DNA from: JAENVU01 sp963765075
GTDB lineage: Bacteria; Actinomycetota; Acidimicrobiia; IMCC26256; JAENVU01
Direction: 5' to 3'
DNA: 64,000 nucleotides
NCBI GenBank assembly: GCA_963765075.1
Contig: CAVXVA010000008.1
Span: 186,001-250,000, forward strand
In this document: positions 1-10,215 of the stretch, piece by piece
Layout: each line of letters opens with the position of its first letter
Position numbering within the stretch: the stretch's first letter is position 1
Translations under genes and position numbers: made by a program
Notes under the pieces: generated by a model
What the model saw: the letters and a program-made list of their open reading frames with translations, nothing else
Told to the model about the DNA's origin: nothing
Database searches by the model: none

Positions 1-1227
1 GGCGCCCGCGTGTTCCAACTGGCCGATGACCCGGGCCCGATTGGCCAACAGGTCGGTGGCCGCGGCGGCCCGGTAGACGTCAGCGACCGTCTCCGGGTCC
101 GCGCGCCGGAGCCGATCCAGGTCGGGATCGACAACACTGGCGACGACCACGACATGGCGCCGTCGGAGCACGGGCAGGGACTGCAGCAGTTCGGCCGCGG
201 CCGCACCGTCGAGGAGATCCGTGAACACGACGACGAGTGAGCGCTTGCCACCACCAACGGTGCGAAACGCGAGGTCGTAGGCCGCGTCGGTCGCAGTCGG
301 TTCCAGGTCGAAGATCGAGCGGACGATGGCATCCGCACCTCGGCGTTGGGGCGTGACCTTGACGCGAATCGATTCTGCGAACGCAATCACGCCGGCGCGG
401 TCCCCGAGTTCGTCAGCCACGAAGGCGATCGCCGTGAGTGCGTCGAGCGCGGCGTCGAGCCGGGTCCGGTCGCCGACGGGTGCGGCCATGAGCCGGCCGC
501 TGTCGACGAGCCCGATCACCGTACGGTCTTGTTCGACCCGGTACTGGTTGCTCATCGGGCGTCCTTGGCGCTGGGTCGCGGCCCAGTTGACCTGGCGGAT
601 GTCGTCATCGGGGAGGTAGTCCCGAATCGATTCGAAGTCGGACCCCAGGCCGAGCGGCCCTCGGGTCAGTTCACCGGAGTCCCGGAATCGGCCTCGTCGG
701 ACCTCGGTGGCAATGCGCCTCGCGTGGGGAACGTCGGGATACACGACGACGGTTTCGACCGGGCCCTCCCGGCGGTACCAGGCGGCGAGTCCGAGTGGGC
801 CCGTGTGGCGCGTGGCGACCGGCCCGAGTTGGTGACGGCCGCGCCGCTCGGCAATCAGATGGGCTTCGAGGTGCGTGTCGGCCTCGGGGGGATCGACGCG
901 TACCTCCGCGGCCCGAGGCTGGCGCACACGGACCACACCGAGAATCGGCGCGGATTCGACGGTCATCGGGGCGGGCAGGCCCCGAACGAGTAGGGGTGGC
1001 AGTGCTCTCGTGAGCGTTGGGCGGTGCCGAGCGAGCACGGCATCGGCCATCCATGCCCCGCCGAGCACGATCGCGCCTCCCACGATGATCGACGTCGGAA
1101 CCGCGATCGCCGCGACGGTGAGCGCGACCGCGATGAGGCCGGCGCGCGGCGTGACCATGAGGGGAGACGCGCCGAGCCCGATCGTGGCGCCGGCCACGCA
1201 CGCGGCGATCAGGAAGACGATGGTCAT
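1..1227 (-). CDS. DUF58 domain membrane protein (3' end outside window)
   Basis: Runs off the left edge; 409 codons are visible from the ATG at 1227. Two hydrophobic segments (about residues 1-25 and 30-62) anchor it in the membrane. The DUF58 core has the typical YLPDDDIRQVNW motif near residues 205-216, followed by a von Willebrand A-like stretch (VIGLVDSGRLM). DUF58 proteins are habitual partners of MoxR ATPases and are thought to act in envelope or metal-cofactor maturation; the exact substrate is unknown. It starts 3 nt after the moxR stop, so it is the last visible member of a five-gene coupled operon (4869 to below 1). Confidence 0.9.
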   Translation of the reverse strand, partial: MTIVFLIAACVAGATIGLGASPLMVTPRAGLIAVALTVAAIAVPTSIIVGGAIVLGGAWMADAVLARHRPTLTRALPPLLVRGLPAPMTVESAPILGVVRVRQPRAAEVRVDPPEADTHLEAHLIAERRGRHQLGPVATRHTGPLGLAAWYRREGPVETVVVYPDVPHARRIATEVRRGRFRDSGELTRGPLGLGSDFESIRDYLPDDDIRQVNWAATQRQGRPMSNQYRVEQDRTVIGLVDSGRLMAAPVGDRTRLDAALDALTAIAFVADELGDRAGVIAFAESIRVKVTPQRRGADAIVRSIFDLEPTATDAAYDLAFRTVGGGKRSLVVVFTDLLDGAAAAELLQSLPVLRRRHVVVVASVVDPDLDRLRRADPETVADVYRAAAATDLLANRARVIGQLEHAGA

Positions 1228-1230
1228 CGC

Positions 1231-2156
<926 letters not shown>

Positions 2157-2160
<4 letters not shown>

Positions 2161-3242
2161 GGCATTCCTTTCTGGGTGCGGGCAAAGGCGTGGCCGAGGG
2201 CAAGCACCGAGTCACGATCCGACGGTGGCGTAACGAGCGCGCGTGCTTCCTCGACGCTCCAGCCCGATGCGACGGCCGCGTCGATGATCAAGGCCGGGTC
2301 CGCATCGAGTTCGAGGTGAGCTTGGTGCACCACGTGGTGTCGTGCGACTCGACGAAGTTCTTCGAGCGCCCTCGCCGGTTGGCGGCTGCGTTGGAGTCCG
2401 GCGGCGAGGACCTCGGCGGTCGCGCCGCGGGGTGGATCGAGTGCTCGCTGCTGCTCCTCGGCCGAGCCGATCCGGCGACCCAACGCGATGGCCGTGAGTA
2501 GGAGCGAGAGCGCGCCGCCGAGGATGGCGATCTTCCAGCCGACCGGCACTGCGGACCAACCGGTGTCGCGGGTGCTGGCGGCGCTGCGATCCAGGAACAC
2601 GACCCGGCGGTCGGTTCCGGCCAGCGCGAGACCGTACGCCGCGTTGTCACGCTGACCGAGGCGCGCGTTCTCGAGCAGGGACCCCTCGGCGATGAGTACC
2701 ACGACCCCTCGCCCGACCGTGCGTACCGCGGTGAGTTCCGGTCGGTTGGCACTGCGCCAGCGGGAGGTGCCGGCCGTCTGGATTTCGAACCGTTCACCGT
2801 CGAGAGTGGTGGTCGACCGTGATGACCCGCGCACCGGGCTCGGACGGTCTTCCGCAAGCCAATCGGCGGCGCCCAGTCCCCCGATGACCACTCGGCCGCC
2901 GGTGCTCGCAAACGCCAATACCGCACGACGATCGTCGTCGGACGGGAACCAGTTGTCGAGGATCATGACCGTCGCCGACGAGTCGAGCCCGGCGCCGGGG
3001 GGGCGGCCGAGTTCCGAGGTGGCGTTGCCGAATCGATCGAGGAGCAGCCGGTAGGCCTTCGTTCCGTTCTGCGCGGTCGACCGGGCCGAGCCTTGGGTTT
3101 CGAACGAGGACTCCTGTCGACCGCGAGTCGCGCGATCCACGATGTTCACGGTGACGACGAGCAGCACGAACGCCATCCCGACCACCGCCGCCGCGCGCAC
3201 TCCCGGCGAGAGGTGCCGCCACCGTGATGAAGCCGCGTTCAT
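2157..3242 (-). CDS. DUF4350 domain membrane protein
   Basis: 361 residues from the ATG at 3242, which overlaps the upstream stop as ATGA. One N-terminal membrane segment (about residues 14-32) is followed by a DUF4350 region with the GTKAYRLLLDRFG and MILDNWFPSDDD stretches, which resembles a GATase-like or ThuA-like fold. A second membrane segment lies near residues 225-245, with a cytoplasmic tail. DUF4350 proteins occur in actinobacterial MoxR/DUF58/DUF4129 operons, as here. The molecular role is not established. The reading frame stays open upstream of 3242, but that part overlaps the DUF4129 gene and is rejected. Confidence 0.88.
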
Positions 3243-3871
3243 CGCGGTCCGACTTCGGCGAGGAGTGCAGGCCACTCGCGGCGGGCCGACGAATCGGTCT
3301 CGTCGGTCGCCGGCACGCCGCCGTAGGCGACCGCGTCGAAGGTTTCGGCGATGCGATCGAAGCGAGGGGAACCGATACGACGAGCCAGGGCGGCGCTGGT
3401 GTTCCACGGTCGCAGATCGATCACCGCGGCATGATCCAGGCGAATGAGTCCGGCGCGGTACCGCAATCGCACGGCCGAGGAGTAGTCGCCGGCCCGTGCG
3501 GCGGCATCGGCCGCCGCATCCAGCTCGTCGGGATCTTCGACGGGCGCGTGCTCGGGATGGGTGCGATGGAGGGTCCGACGACCGTAGGGCGTGCGGACCA
3601 GCAGCCCAACGACGGCCGCAACCAGGACCACCAAGACGATGACACCGACGATCGTGCCCCAGATGCCGGGCAGGAGCCCGAACAGCCATCGGAAGAGGTC
3701 GGAGAATGCCTGGCCGATCCAGTCGGCAATGCCGTTGAGTCGATCGCCGAGCCAGCGCAACGGGCTCTCCAACGGCTTCGGCGGTTGCTCGGGACGGAAC
3801 TCGTCGCCCCGCAGGATCGAGCGTGCCGAATCGCGCGCGGCCCCCGGATCGACGTCGAGCCGTCGAATCAT
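3239..3871 (-). CDS. DUF4129 domain membrane protein
   Basis: 210 residues. A single strong membrane segment lies near residues 68-95, and a DUF4129 C-terminal domain follows (about 120-205), with the characteristic ALARRIGSPRFDRIAETFDAV-type helix and a YGG turn. DUF4129 is often found fused to transglutaminase-like proteins or standing beside MoxR and DUF58. ATGA overlaps join it to the genes on both sides (3868-3871 and 3239-3242). Confidence 0.88.
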   Translation of the reverse strand: MIRRLDVDPGAARDSARSILRGDEFRPEQPPKPLESPLRWLGDRLNGIADWIGQAFSDLFRWLFGLLPGIWGTIVGVIVLVVLVAAVVGLLVRTPYGRRTLHRTHPEHAPVEDPDELDAAADAAARAGDYSSAVRLRYRAGLIRLDHAAVIDLRPWNTSAALARRIGSPRFDRIAETFDAVAYGGVPATDETDSSARREWPALLAEVGPR

Positions 3872-4869
3872 GCGGGCGGCGCGACTGGTGGGGCGCCGGG
3901 TGGTGGAGGCGGCGGGAGGTCGTCGATACCGGCCCAGGGTGATGCGGGGGGCGGGGGGCTCGCCGACGTCTGCGGAGTCCCGACGATGCCCGGCATCAAC
4001 GGCTCCGCGGCGGGACTCATTTTGGCCGGGCTCGAGGTCGCAGGCACGTCGCCGAGCCGCTGTATCAACAGCGCGACATCGAAGCCCTCCTTGCGGACCC
4101 GCAGGTCGAAGTAGATGACCACCGCCACCGCGGCGCTGATCGGAGTGATGAGGATCTCGATCGCCCCCGTAAGGATCGCCTGGGTGATCTGGGTTGCCGT
4201 CGAGCTGGTGGTATTCGCGATCAGGAACGAGCTACCCCCCACGAGTAGCCCACCGATCACGGTCAACGTCGTCGAGATCAGCAGGATCACCAGCAACGTC
4301 CAGAAGGTCGCCCACCACCGCGTGCCGATCAGGTCGCGCGATCGCGACAACGCCTTGGCGCCGCCTACGTCTTCGACCAGCCGCACGGGGATGGTCACCG
4401 CGAACGCGACGTAGAGATAGATCCCGGGGATGACACAGGCCATGCTGCCGAGGATCCAGCCCAGGCCACCGAGGACGACAACCCAGAGGAGCGATCCCAG
4501 GCGCCGACCTGCATAGCGCAGCGACTCGATCCACGAGGTCGTGGTGCCGAGATAGTGGTCGGTCAGGATGCGCATCGCGGCTCCTTGGGCCAGCGCGATG
4601 GTGAGTGCGGAGATCAGCAGGCCGACCAGGAGGATTGCCAGCTGCGCACCGGCCGAGGTCGTGGTCGTGCGGAATGTGGTGTCCCCGAATTGTTGAATGC
4701 TGGTGGTCGTGGTCGGCGTGGAGAGAGTGACGAACAGCCGCAACACCGCGGTTGGGATGACGACGACGGCGATGGCGGACACCAGCGAACCGAAGCGGCG
4801 ACGGTAGAGCCGAAAGGCCGCGTCGAGGACTTCTCCGATCCCGAGTGGTCGGAGGTGCTCGTAGTCCAT
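3868..4869 (-). CDS. Multipass membrane protein, glycerophosphodiester phosphodiesterase-membrane-domain-like
   Basis: 333 residues from the ATG at 4869. A GTG at 4878 is in frame, but it lies inside the probable -10 hexamer TAGCGT (4882-4877), so the ATG 7 nt further on is preferred and the mRNA would be leaderless. The N-terminus (LRPLGIGEVLDAAFRLYRR) is the usual opening of this family of six-helix proteins. Six hydrophobic segments span residues 30-255, and a proline-rich tail ends the protein. First gene of the MoxR operon. No enzyme motif is visible. Confidence 0.85.
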   Translation of the reverse strand: MDYEHLRPLGIGEVLDAAFRLYRRRFGSLVSAIAVVVIPTAVLRLFVTLSTPTTTTSIQQFGDTTFRTTTTSAGAQLAILLVGLLISALTIALAQGAAMRILTDHYLGTTTSWIESLRYAGRRLGSLLWVVVLGGLGWILGSMACVIPGIYLYVAFAVTIPVRLVEDVGGAKALSRSRDLIGTRWWATFWTLLVILLISTTLTVIGGLLVGGSSFLIANTTSSTATQITQAILTGAIEILITPISAAVAVVIYFDLRVRKEGFDVALLIQRLGDVPATSSPAKMSPAAEPLMPGIVGTPQTSASPPPPASPWAGIDDLPPPPPPGAPPVAPPA

Positions 4870-4952
4870 CGCGGCCACGCTAGGAGCGGCGCCGAGCCCG
4901 GCCGTGGATGCGCGCGCCTTGGGGCCACACGTCTCGTAGGCTGAACTTCGTG

Positions 4953-5387
4953 ATGGCTTCGGAACCCCGTCTCCACGGGCAGAGGTCGCGCCGCGCCGCG
5001 CTGGTTCCGGCGCTGGCCGCGGGCACGGTGCTCCTCGCAGGCTGTGCGGCCTCCGCGTTGATCGATCCCCGCGAAGGTCCCACGGTGTGTCCGTTCAAGG
5101 CGATGACCGGGCTCGACTGCCCGGCGTGTGGCGCCACCCGCGCGCTGCACTTCGCGCTCCGCGGCGATGTCGTGACCGCTGCGGGGTACAACGTGCTGCT
5201 CGTTGCCGTGCTCCCGGTGCTGCTCGTCGCCGTGTACTTGGGGCTCGCGCGTGCCTTCGGTTCGCCGTGGCGGATGCCACGGGTTTCGCTGAGCCCGCGC
5301 CACGTCGGGCTGCTCCTGGTCGTGGTGACGCTCTTCGCGGTCCTGCGCAACCTTCCGGTCGCGCCATTCCGCGCGCTCGGAACCTGA
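4953..5387 (+). CDS. DUF2752 membrane protein
   Basis: 144 residues. The motif CPFKAMTGLDCPACGATRAL is the DUF2752 hallmark, with a CPxCGxTRA core and three hydrophobic segments around it. These small membrane proteins have no established function; the paired cysteines suggest metal or redox chemistry. The ATG at 4953 is chosen because TAGGCT (4937-4942) ends 10 nt before it. An in-frame upstream GTG at 4908 would place coding sequence over that promoter. The gene diverges from the MoxR operon. Confidence 0.88.
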   Translation: MASEPRLHGQRSRRAALVPALAAGTVLLAGCAASALIDPREGPTVCPFKAMTGLDCPACGATRALHFALRGDVVTAAGYNVLLVAVLPVLLVAVYLGLARAFGSPWRMPRVSLSPRHVGLLLVVVTLFAVLRNLPVAPFRALGT

Positions 5388-5424
5388 CGGCTGCGTTCGC
5401 GTTCGGCCGGTTCTGCGTGAACGC

Positions 5425-5458
5425 GAAATCGGCCGCCCCCGAAGGAGCGGCCGATTTC
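5425..5458. terminator. Bidirectional terminator hairpin
   Basis: A perfect 12-bp inverted repeat, gaaatcggccgc (5425-5436) and its complement (5447-5458), with a 10-nt loop. It lies between the converging DUF2752 gene (ends 5387) and the gene ending at 5481, and the arms give A/T runs on both sides. Confidence 0.8.
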
Positions 5459-5480
5459 ATCTGAGTGTTGCGGTGCGTTG

Positions 5481-6260
5481 TTACGCCGCGACGGGCTCGT
5501 TCTGCAGTCGCTTGTACATGTAGCCGGTCGCGATGATCACGACGGGCCAGGCCACGATGAGCCCGATTCCACATGCGATGGCGCCGACCAGGATCGTCAC
5601 ATAGCTGAGGAGGAAGAAGACGAACACCGCACCGGCGTTGTCCTTCACCAGGTTGTAGCTCGCGGTGATCGCCTCCATCGGCGCCATCTTCTTGTCGATG
5701 AGGAAGTAACCCCAGAACGATGTGAGGAAGGCCACCGCGATCCCGGGGAGGATGCAGAGGATGAATCCGACGAACGTCATGATGCCGACGAGAATCGCCC
5801 CGATCATGTAGGCCCCGAGGTTCTCGGTGCTCATGACGGCCGAGGCCTCGAGCTTCTGGCCCCTCACGATCATCAACGTTGCCCGGATCACGAAGAGTTG
5901 CAGGACCGACGTTCCCAGGAAGATGAGGAACTGGAAGATCGCTCCCGCGACGATCGACATGAAGAAGCCGGGACTATCGCCGCACCCGCTGCTGCGGAAG
6001 ACGCCGTTGTTGATGTCGACCTTGCACTCGTCGACGCTCGTGAGGCTGGACTGAATCACGAAGCCGATGATGCCGAGTACGACGATCGCCGCGAAACCGA
6101 TGACCAGCGCGAGGACGATCTCGTTCCAGTTTTCCTTGAACTTCTCCCAGCCGTACTTGATCGCGGCTGCTCCCTCGGCGGGCTGATTGCCGCCGGCCAT
6201 CGGCATTCCGCCGCTGGGTGGCATGGGTGGTGGTGGTGGCGGTGGTGGGACTTGGGACAT
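5481..6260 (-). CDS. Multipass membrane protein with proline-rich N-terminus
   Basis: 259 residues. The N-terminus is a run of prolines with glycine and methionine (about residues 4-30). About six hydrophobic segments follow from residue 48 to the end, with a YGWEKFKENWNEI entry helix typical of DUF975-like or YciC-like integral membrane proteins. The layout resembles the protein at 3868-4869, without sequence identity strong enough to call them paralogues by eye. Function unknown. A ggagaagcg stretch just upstream of the ATG can serve as ribosome binding site. Confidence 0.8.
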   Translation of the reverse strand: MSQVPPPPPPPPMPPSGGMPMAGGNQPAEGAAAIKYGWEKFKENWNEIVLALVIGFAAIVVLGIIGFVIQSSLTSVDECKVDINNGVFRSSGCGDSPGFFMSIVAGAIFQFLIFLGTSVLQLFVIRATLMIVRGQKLEASAVMSTENLGAYMIGAILVGIMTFVGFILCILPGIAVAFLTSFWGYFLIDKKMAPMEAITASYNLVKDNAGAVFVFFLLSYVTILVGAIACGIGLIVAWPVVIIATGYMYKRLQNEPVAA

Positions 6261-6339
6261 AGCGCTTCTCCGATTCGTCAGCGAACGGCAGAAACGCTAA
6301 CGACGCCACCGCGCCAAAATGGGGATACCAGCCGCGGAC

Positions 6340-7521
6340 CTACAGGGTCCGGATCAGCGCAGCGTCGCCCTGGCCGCCACCGCCGCAGAGGGCGGCAGCG
6401 CCGAGGCCACCGCCACGGCGGCGGAGTTCGTGGATGATCGAGCCGACGATGCGGGCGCCCGACATGCCGACCGGGTGACCGAGGGCAATCGCGCCGCCGT
6501 TCACGTTGACGACATCGTCGGAGATGCCAAGGTCACGCATCGATGCGACACCGACCGCGGCGAAGGCCTCGTTCAACTCGAACAGGTCGACGGCGGAGAC
6601 GGGCAGGTTCGCCTGGTCCAGGGCGCGCTTGATCGCTCGCGACGGCTGATGCAGCAGTGACGGGTCGGGACCGGCGACCATGCCGAACCCGGCGAGCTCC
6701 GCGATCGGGGTCGCACCGAGCTCCTCGGCCTTCTCCCGACTCATCACGACGAGTGCTGCGGCGCCATCGGAGATCTGTGAGGCATTCCCGGCGGTGATCG
6801 TGCCGTCCTTCCCGAACGCGGGCCGCAAGTTGCCCAGCGACTCGATCGTGGTCTCGGGGCGGACACCCTCGTCCTCGAGCACCATGACCGGCTCACCCTT
6901 GCGCTGGGGAACCGGCACGGGGACGATCTCGTCCGCGAGGCGCCCGGCCTTCATCGCCGCCGCGGCGCGGTCGTGGCTCTTGGCCGCGAGCTCGTCCTGG
7001 GCCGACCGATCGACCTCGTGTTGGTTCGCGTAGCGCTGCGTTCCGGTACCCATGTGTTCCATGTCGAACGCGCACCAGAGGCCGTCGTGGATCATCGAGT
7101 CGATGACCTCGGCGTTGCCCATCCGGTAACCCGCGCGCGCCTTGGGCAGCAGGTACGGCGCGTTGGTCATCGATTCCATGCCACCCGCGACCACGACCTC
7201 GGCGTCACCGGACGCGATCATCTGGTCGGCGAGGTACAGCGCGTTGATTCCCGAGAGGCATACCTTGTTGATGGTGATCGCCGGGACGCTCATCGGGATA
7301 CCCGCCCGCTCGGCCGCCTGCCGAGCGGTGATCTGCCCCTGGCCGGCCTGGAGCACGTGGCCCATGATCACGTAGTCGACTTGCTCGGCGTCGACCCCGG
7401 CGCGCTCGAGGGCACCCTTGATGGCGATGCCGCCGAGGTCCGTCGCGCTGAAGGATGCGAGCGCACCCGAGAGCTTGCCGATCGGCGTACGGGCAGTGGA
7501 GACGATCACGGAACCGGGCAT
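6340..7521 (-). CDS. Acetyl-CoA C-acetyltransferase (thiolase)
   Basis: 393 residues, a normal length. The nucleophile Cys88 lies in NKVCLSG, the catalytic His349 in NGGAIALGHPVG, and Cys379 in LCGGGGQG, so the thiolase triad is complete. It condenses two acetyl-CoA to acetoacetyl-CoA or runs the reverse in beta-oxidation. The ATG at 7521 is preceded by GGGAG at 5-nt spacing and is preferred to the GTG at 7533. It diverges from the crotonyl-CoA carboxylase/reductase gene, which fits a role as entry step of the ethylmalonyl-CoA route. Confidence 0.93.
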   Translation of the reverse strand: MPGSVIVSTARTPIGKLSGALASFSATDLGGIAIKGALERAGVDAEQVDYVIMGHVLQAGQGQITARQAAERAGIPMSVPAITINKVCLSGINALYLADQMIASGDAEVVVAGGMESMTNAPYLLPKARAGYRMGNAEVIDSMIHDGLWCAFDMEHMGTGTQRYANQHEVDRSAQDELAAKSHDRAAAAMKAGRLADEIVPVPVPQRKGEPVMVLEDEGVRPETTIESLGNLRPAFGKDGTITAGNASQISDGAAALVVMSREKAEELGATPIAELAGFGMVAGPDPSLLHQPSRAIKRALDQANLPVSAVDLFELNEAFAAVGVASMRDLGISDDVVNVNGGAIALGHPVGMSGARIVGSIIHELRRRGGGLGAAALCGGGGQGDAALIRTL

Positions 7522-7677
7522 GGCGACTCCCACGAGAGCTGGACGTCGGTTCGGTTACCGACGAGTAGGGGTCATGATGGTAGCCCCGCACCGGGGCATT
7601 TCGTCCAGCTGTCTGCCCGTACGCTCACGATCCGTCGGTTTTGGACGGCGAGCGCTGCACCACTACCGTCCTGCGCC

Positions 7678-9027
7678 ATGACGACCGAGATCGATGCCAT
7701 CCGTACTGCCATTCTCGAGGGAGCGCCCGGTGACGATCTCGCCGCCCTCCCGATTCCCGAGGCGGTGCGCGGCGCACTGGTGAAGGCCGACGAACAGGAA
7801 ATGTTCGCGGGGATTGAATCCGAGGCCAAAGACCCTCGCCTGTCCACCCACGTCGAGGAGTTCGCGTTCCCCGAGATTGCGCCCGACGAGGTGGTGCTGG
7901 CGGTCATGGCCAGCTCGATCAACTTCAACACGGTGTGGACGTCGATCTTCGAGCCGCTCCCCACGTTCGGATTCCTGAAGCGCCTCGGTAAGGAGAGCGT
8001 GTGGGGGGCGCGCCACGACCAGCCGTACCACGTCATGGGCAGCGATGCCTCGGGCGTCGTCATGCGCGTTGGTTCGGCCGTGCGGAACTGGAAGCCCGGC
8101 GACCGGGTGACGGTGCACTGCAACTACCTCGACGACCAGGACCCGTCGGCGCACGACGACTCGATGATGGCGACGAACCAACGCATCTGGGGGTTCGAAT
8201 CCAACTTCGGCGGCCTCGCGGATCTCAGTGTCGTCAAGGCCAACCAGTTGATGCCCAAGCCCGAACACCTCACGTGGGAAGAGGCCGCGGTCAACGCGTT
8301 GTGCAACAGCACGAGCTACCGCATGATCGTCAGCCCGAACGGCTCACACATGACCCAAGGTCAGAGCGTTCTGGTCTGGGGCGCGACCGGCGGTATCGGC
8401 GCCTACGCGTGTCAGTACGTCAAGAACGGCGGCGGCACCCCGATCGCGGTGGTGTCGAGCGAGAAGCGGGTGGCACTGCTCAACGAGATGGGCATCGCTG
8501 CCGTCATCGACCGCCGGGCCGAGGGGTACAACTTCTGGAAGAGCGACACCGAGCAGGACCCCGGCGAGTGGCGGCGGCTCGGCAAGAAGATTCGTGAGCT
8601 CAACGGCGGTCGCGATGTCGACATCGTGTTCGAACACCCCGGTCGGTCCACGATGGGCGCGTCGGTGTTCGTCGCGAAGCGTGGCGGGATGATCATCACC
8701 TCCGCGGCGACCAGCGGCTTCATGATCGAATACGACAACCGCTACCTCTGGATGAACCTCAAGACCCTCAAGGGCTGCCACTTCGCGAACTACCGCGAAG
8801 CATGGGAGGCGAACCGGGCGATCTGCGAGGGCAAGGTCCACCCGACGCTCTCGAAGGTGTTCACCCTCGAAGACTCCGGTGAGGCCGCGTACCAAGTGCA
8901 CCACAACATGCACGAGGGCAAGCTCGGCGTCCTCTGCCTCGCGCCCGAGGAAGGCCTCGGTGTGACCAACGCGGAGATGCGCGAGCGCCTTCTCCCCGAG
9001 ATCACCCTGTTCCGGCGCCACGCGTAG
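7678..9027 (+). CDS. ccr: Crotonyl-CoA carboxylase/reductase
   Basis: 449 residues, a medium-chain dehydrogenase/reductase. The NADPH-binding loop WGATGGIGAYACQYVKNGG is intact. The substrate-binding and CO2-binding stretches typical of Ccr are visible, including INFNTVWTSIFEP, HVMGSDASGVV and FEHPGRSTMGASVFVAKRGG. The enzyme makes ethylmalonyl-CoA from crotonyl-CoA, CO2 and NADPH. With the mutase at 19180-21174 and the epimerase at 9693 it defines an ethylmalonyl-CoA pathway. TACCGT (7664-7669) ends 8 nt before the ATG, so the transcript is probably leaderless. The frame is open upstream, but that part covers the divergent thiolase gene. Confidence 0.95.
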   Translation: MTTEIDAIRTAILEGAPGDDLAALPIPEAVRGALVKADEQEMFAGIESEAKDPRLSTHVEEFAFPEIAPDEVVLAVMASSINFNTVWTSIFEPLPTFGFLKRLGKESVWGARHDQPYHVMGSDASGVVMRVGSAVRNWKPGDRVTVHCNYLDDQDPSAHDDSMMATNQRIWGFESNFGGLADLSVVKANQLMPKPEHLTWEEAAVNALCNSTSYRMIVSPNGSHMTQGQSVLVWGATGGIGAYACQYVKNGGGTPIAVVSSEKRVALLNEMGIAAVIDRRAEGYNFWKSDTEQDPGEWRRLGKKIRELNGGRDVDIVFEHPGRSTMGASVFVAKRGGMIITSAATSGFMIEYDNRYLWMNLKTLKGCHFANYREAWEANRAICEGKVHPTLSKVFTLEDSGEAAYQVHHNMHEGKLGVLCLAPEEGLGVTNAEMRERLLPEITLFRRHA

Positions 9028-9081
9028 CCGAACTCCGGTGTGACCCCGACTGTGGCCTCGCGGCCGGGTACCGTTGTGCAC

Positions 9082-9654
9082 ATGTTGAATTCTGCTCGCC
9101 GTTTCGGCGCGTTCCTGATCCTGCCCGTCCTCGCCATTGCGCTCGGCGCCTGTGGGAGTTCGGACCCGTCGCCCGGCAAGATCGCCACCAACCCGGCCGG
9201 TCCCACCGCGTCGTCGTCGAGCACGACGACGGCCGCCCCGGCATCAGCCGCCGGCAAGCCCTGCGTCGCCGAGGTCACCGCCGATGCACCGGCGGGCGCG
9301 CCCCCGGTTCCGGTCAAGGTCGGCCCGCCGCCGACCACGCTGATCAAGGAAGACTTGAAGGTCGGTGATGGCGACGAGGTCGTGGCGACATCGTCGGTGA
9401 CCGTCGACTACATCGGCGTTGCCTGCTCGACCGGCAAGATCTTCGACTCGTCCTACACGACTGGCCAGCCGGCGACGTTCGCGCTGAACCAAGTGATCAA
9501 GGGCTGGTCCGAGGGCCTGGTCGGGATGAAGGTCGGCGGCGTGCGTCTGCTCGGCATTCCGTCTGATCTCGCCTACGGACCATCGGGCCAGGGCGCCGAC
9601 ATCGGGCCGGACGAGGCGCTGTGGTTCGTCGTGACACTGAAGTCGATCTCGTAG
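9082..9654 (+). CDS. FKBP-type peptidyl-prolyl isomerase lipoprotein
   Basis: 190 residues. A signal peptide ends in the lipobox ALGAC (Cys24), followed by a Ser/Thr/Ala-rich linker to about residue 60. The C-terminal FKBP domain includes VTVDYIGVACSTGKIFDSSY, the VIKGWSEGLVGMKVGG core and GIPSDLAYG. It should be a membrane-anchored extracytoplasmic folding catalyst. TACCGT (9069-9074) lies 7 nt before the ATG, suggesting leaderless transcription. Confidence 0.92.
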   Translation: MLNSARRFGAFLILPVLAIALGACGSSDPSPGKIATNPAGPTASSSSTTTAAPASAAGKPCVAEVTADAPAGAPPVPVKVGPPPTTLIKEDLKVGDGDEVVATSSVTVDYIGVACSTGKIFDSSYTTGQPATFALNQVIKGWSEGLVGMKVGGVRLLGIPSDLAYGPSGQGADIGPDEALWFVVTLKSIS

Positions 9655-9692
9655 GGCACGAACGCAGGGCACACTCACTACCATCGGCGTTC

Positions 9693-10094
9693 ATGCAACT
9701 GACTGAGATCGACCACGTCGCCATTGCCGTCAACGACCTCGAGGCCGCGATCGCGTATTACCACGACACCTTCGGGTGCACGGTGGAGCATCGCGAGGTC
9801 GTCGAGAGTGACGGCGTCGAAGAAGCGCTGCTCAAGGTCGCCGACTCGTATGTGCAACTGCTCACACCGACGCGCGACGACTCACCGGTGGCGAAGTACC
9901 TGGCCAACAAAGGCGAGGGTCTCCATCACATCGGGTACCGGGTCGACGATTGCGGCGCCGCGCTCGAGCGCGTGAAGGCAAACGGCGGTCGGGTCATCGA
10001 TGAGGCACCTCGCCCCGGCAGTCGCGGCACCACGGTCGCGTTCGTGCACCCGAAGGGCGCGTTCGGCACCCTGATCGAACTCGTCCAGGAGTAG
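9693..10094 (+). CDS. mce: Methylmalonyl/ethylmalonyl-CoA epimerase
   Basis: 133 residues in the glyoxalase/VOC fold. Metal ligands are visible as His8 (IDHVAIAV), the GLHHIGYRV histidine near residue 76, and Glu129 (TLIELVQE). It interconverts the 2R and 2S forms of methylmalonyl-CoA, and in ethylmalonyl-CoA pathway organisms the same family acts on ethylmalonyl-CoA. Its position between ccr and the acyl-CoA carboxylase fits either role. TACCAT (9679-9684) lies 8 nt before the ATG. Confidence 0.92.
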   Translation: MQLTEIDHVAIAVNDLEAAIAYYHDTFGCTVEHREVVESDGVEEALLKVADSYVQLLTPTRDDSPVAKYLANKGEGLHHIGYRVDDCGAALERVKANGGRVIDEAPRPGSRGTTVAFVHPKGAFGTLIELVQE

Positions 10095-10100
10095 CCCGCC

Positions 10101-10169
10101 GCCCCCCACTCCGCATCGTTTGGCACCTGGTGGTTGGCTCCCGACCACCACATGCCAAACGGTGGGGGC
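10101..10169 (+). terminator. Large nested palindrome between mce and the carboxylase gene
   Basis: Three nested arms pair: gccccc(c)ac (10101-10109) with gtgggggc (10162-10169), cgtttggca (10117-10125) with tgccaaacg (10153-10161), and ggtggt (10129-10134) with accacc (10144-10149). It starts 7 nt after the mce stop and ends 31 nt before the -10 element of the next gene, so a terminator is the simplest reading. No T tract follows. Confidence 0.6.
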
Positions 10170-10215
10170 TCCGGCCGGAACCGGGGCCCATGGCGACCGG
10201 TATCGTGTCCGGCTT

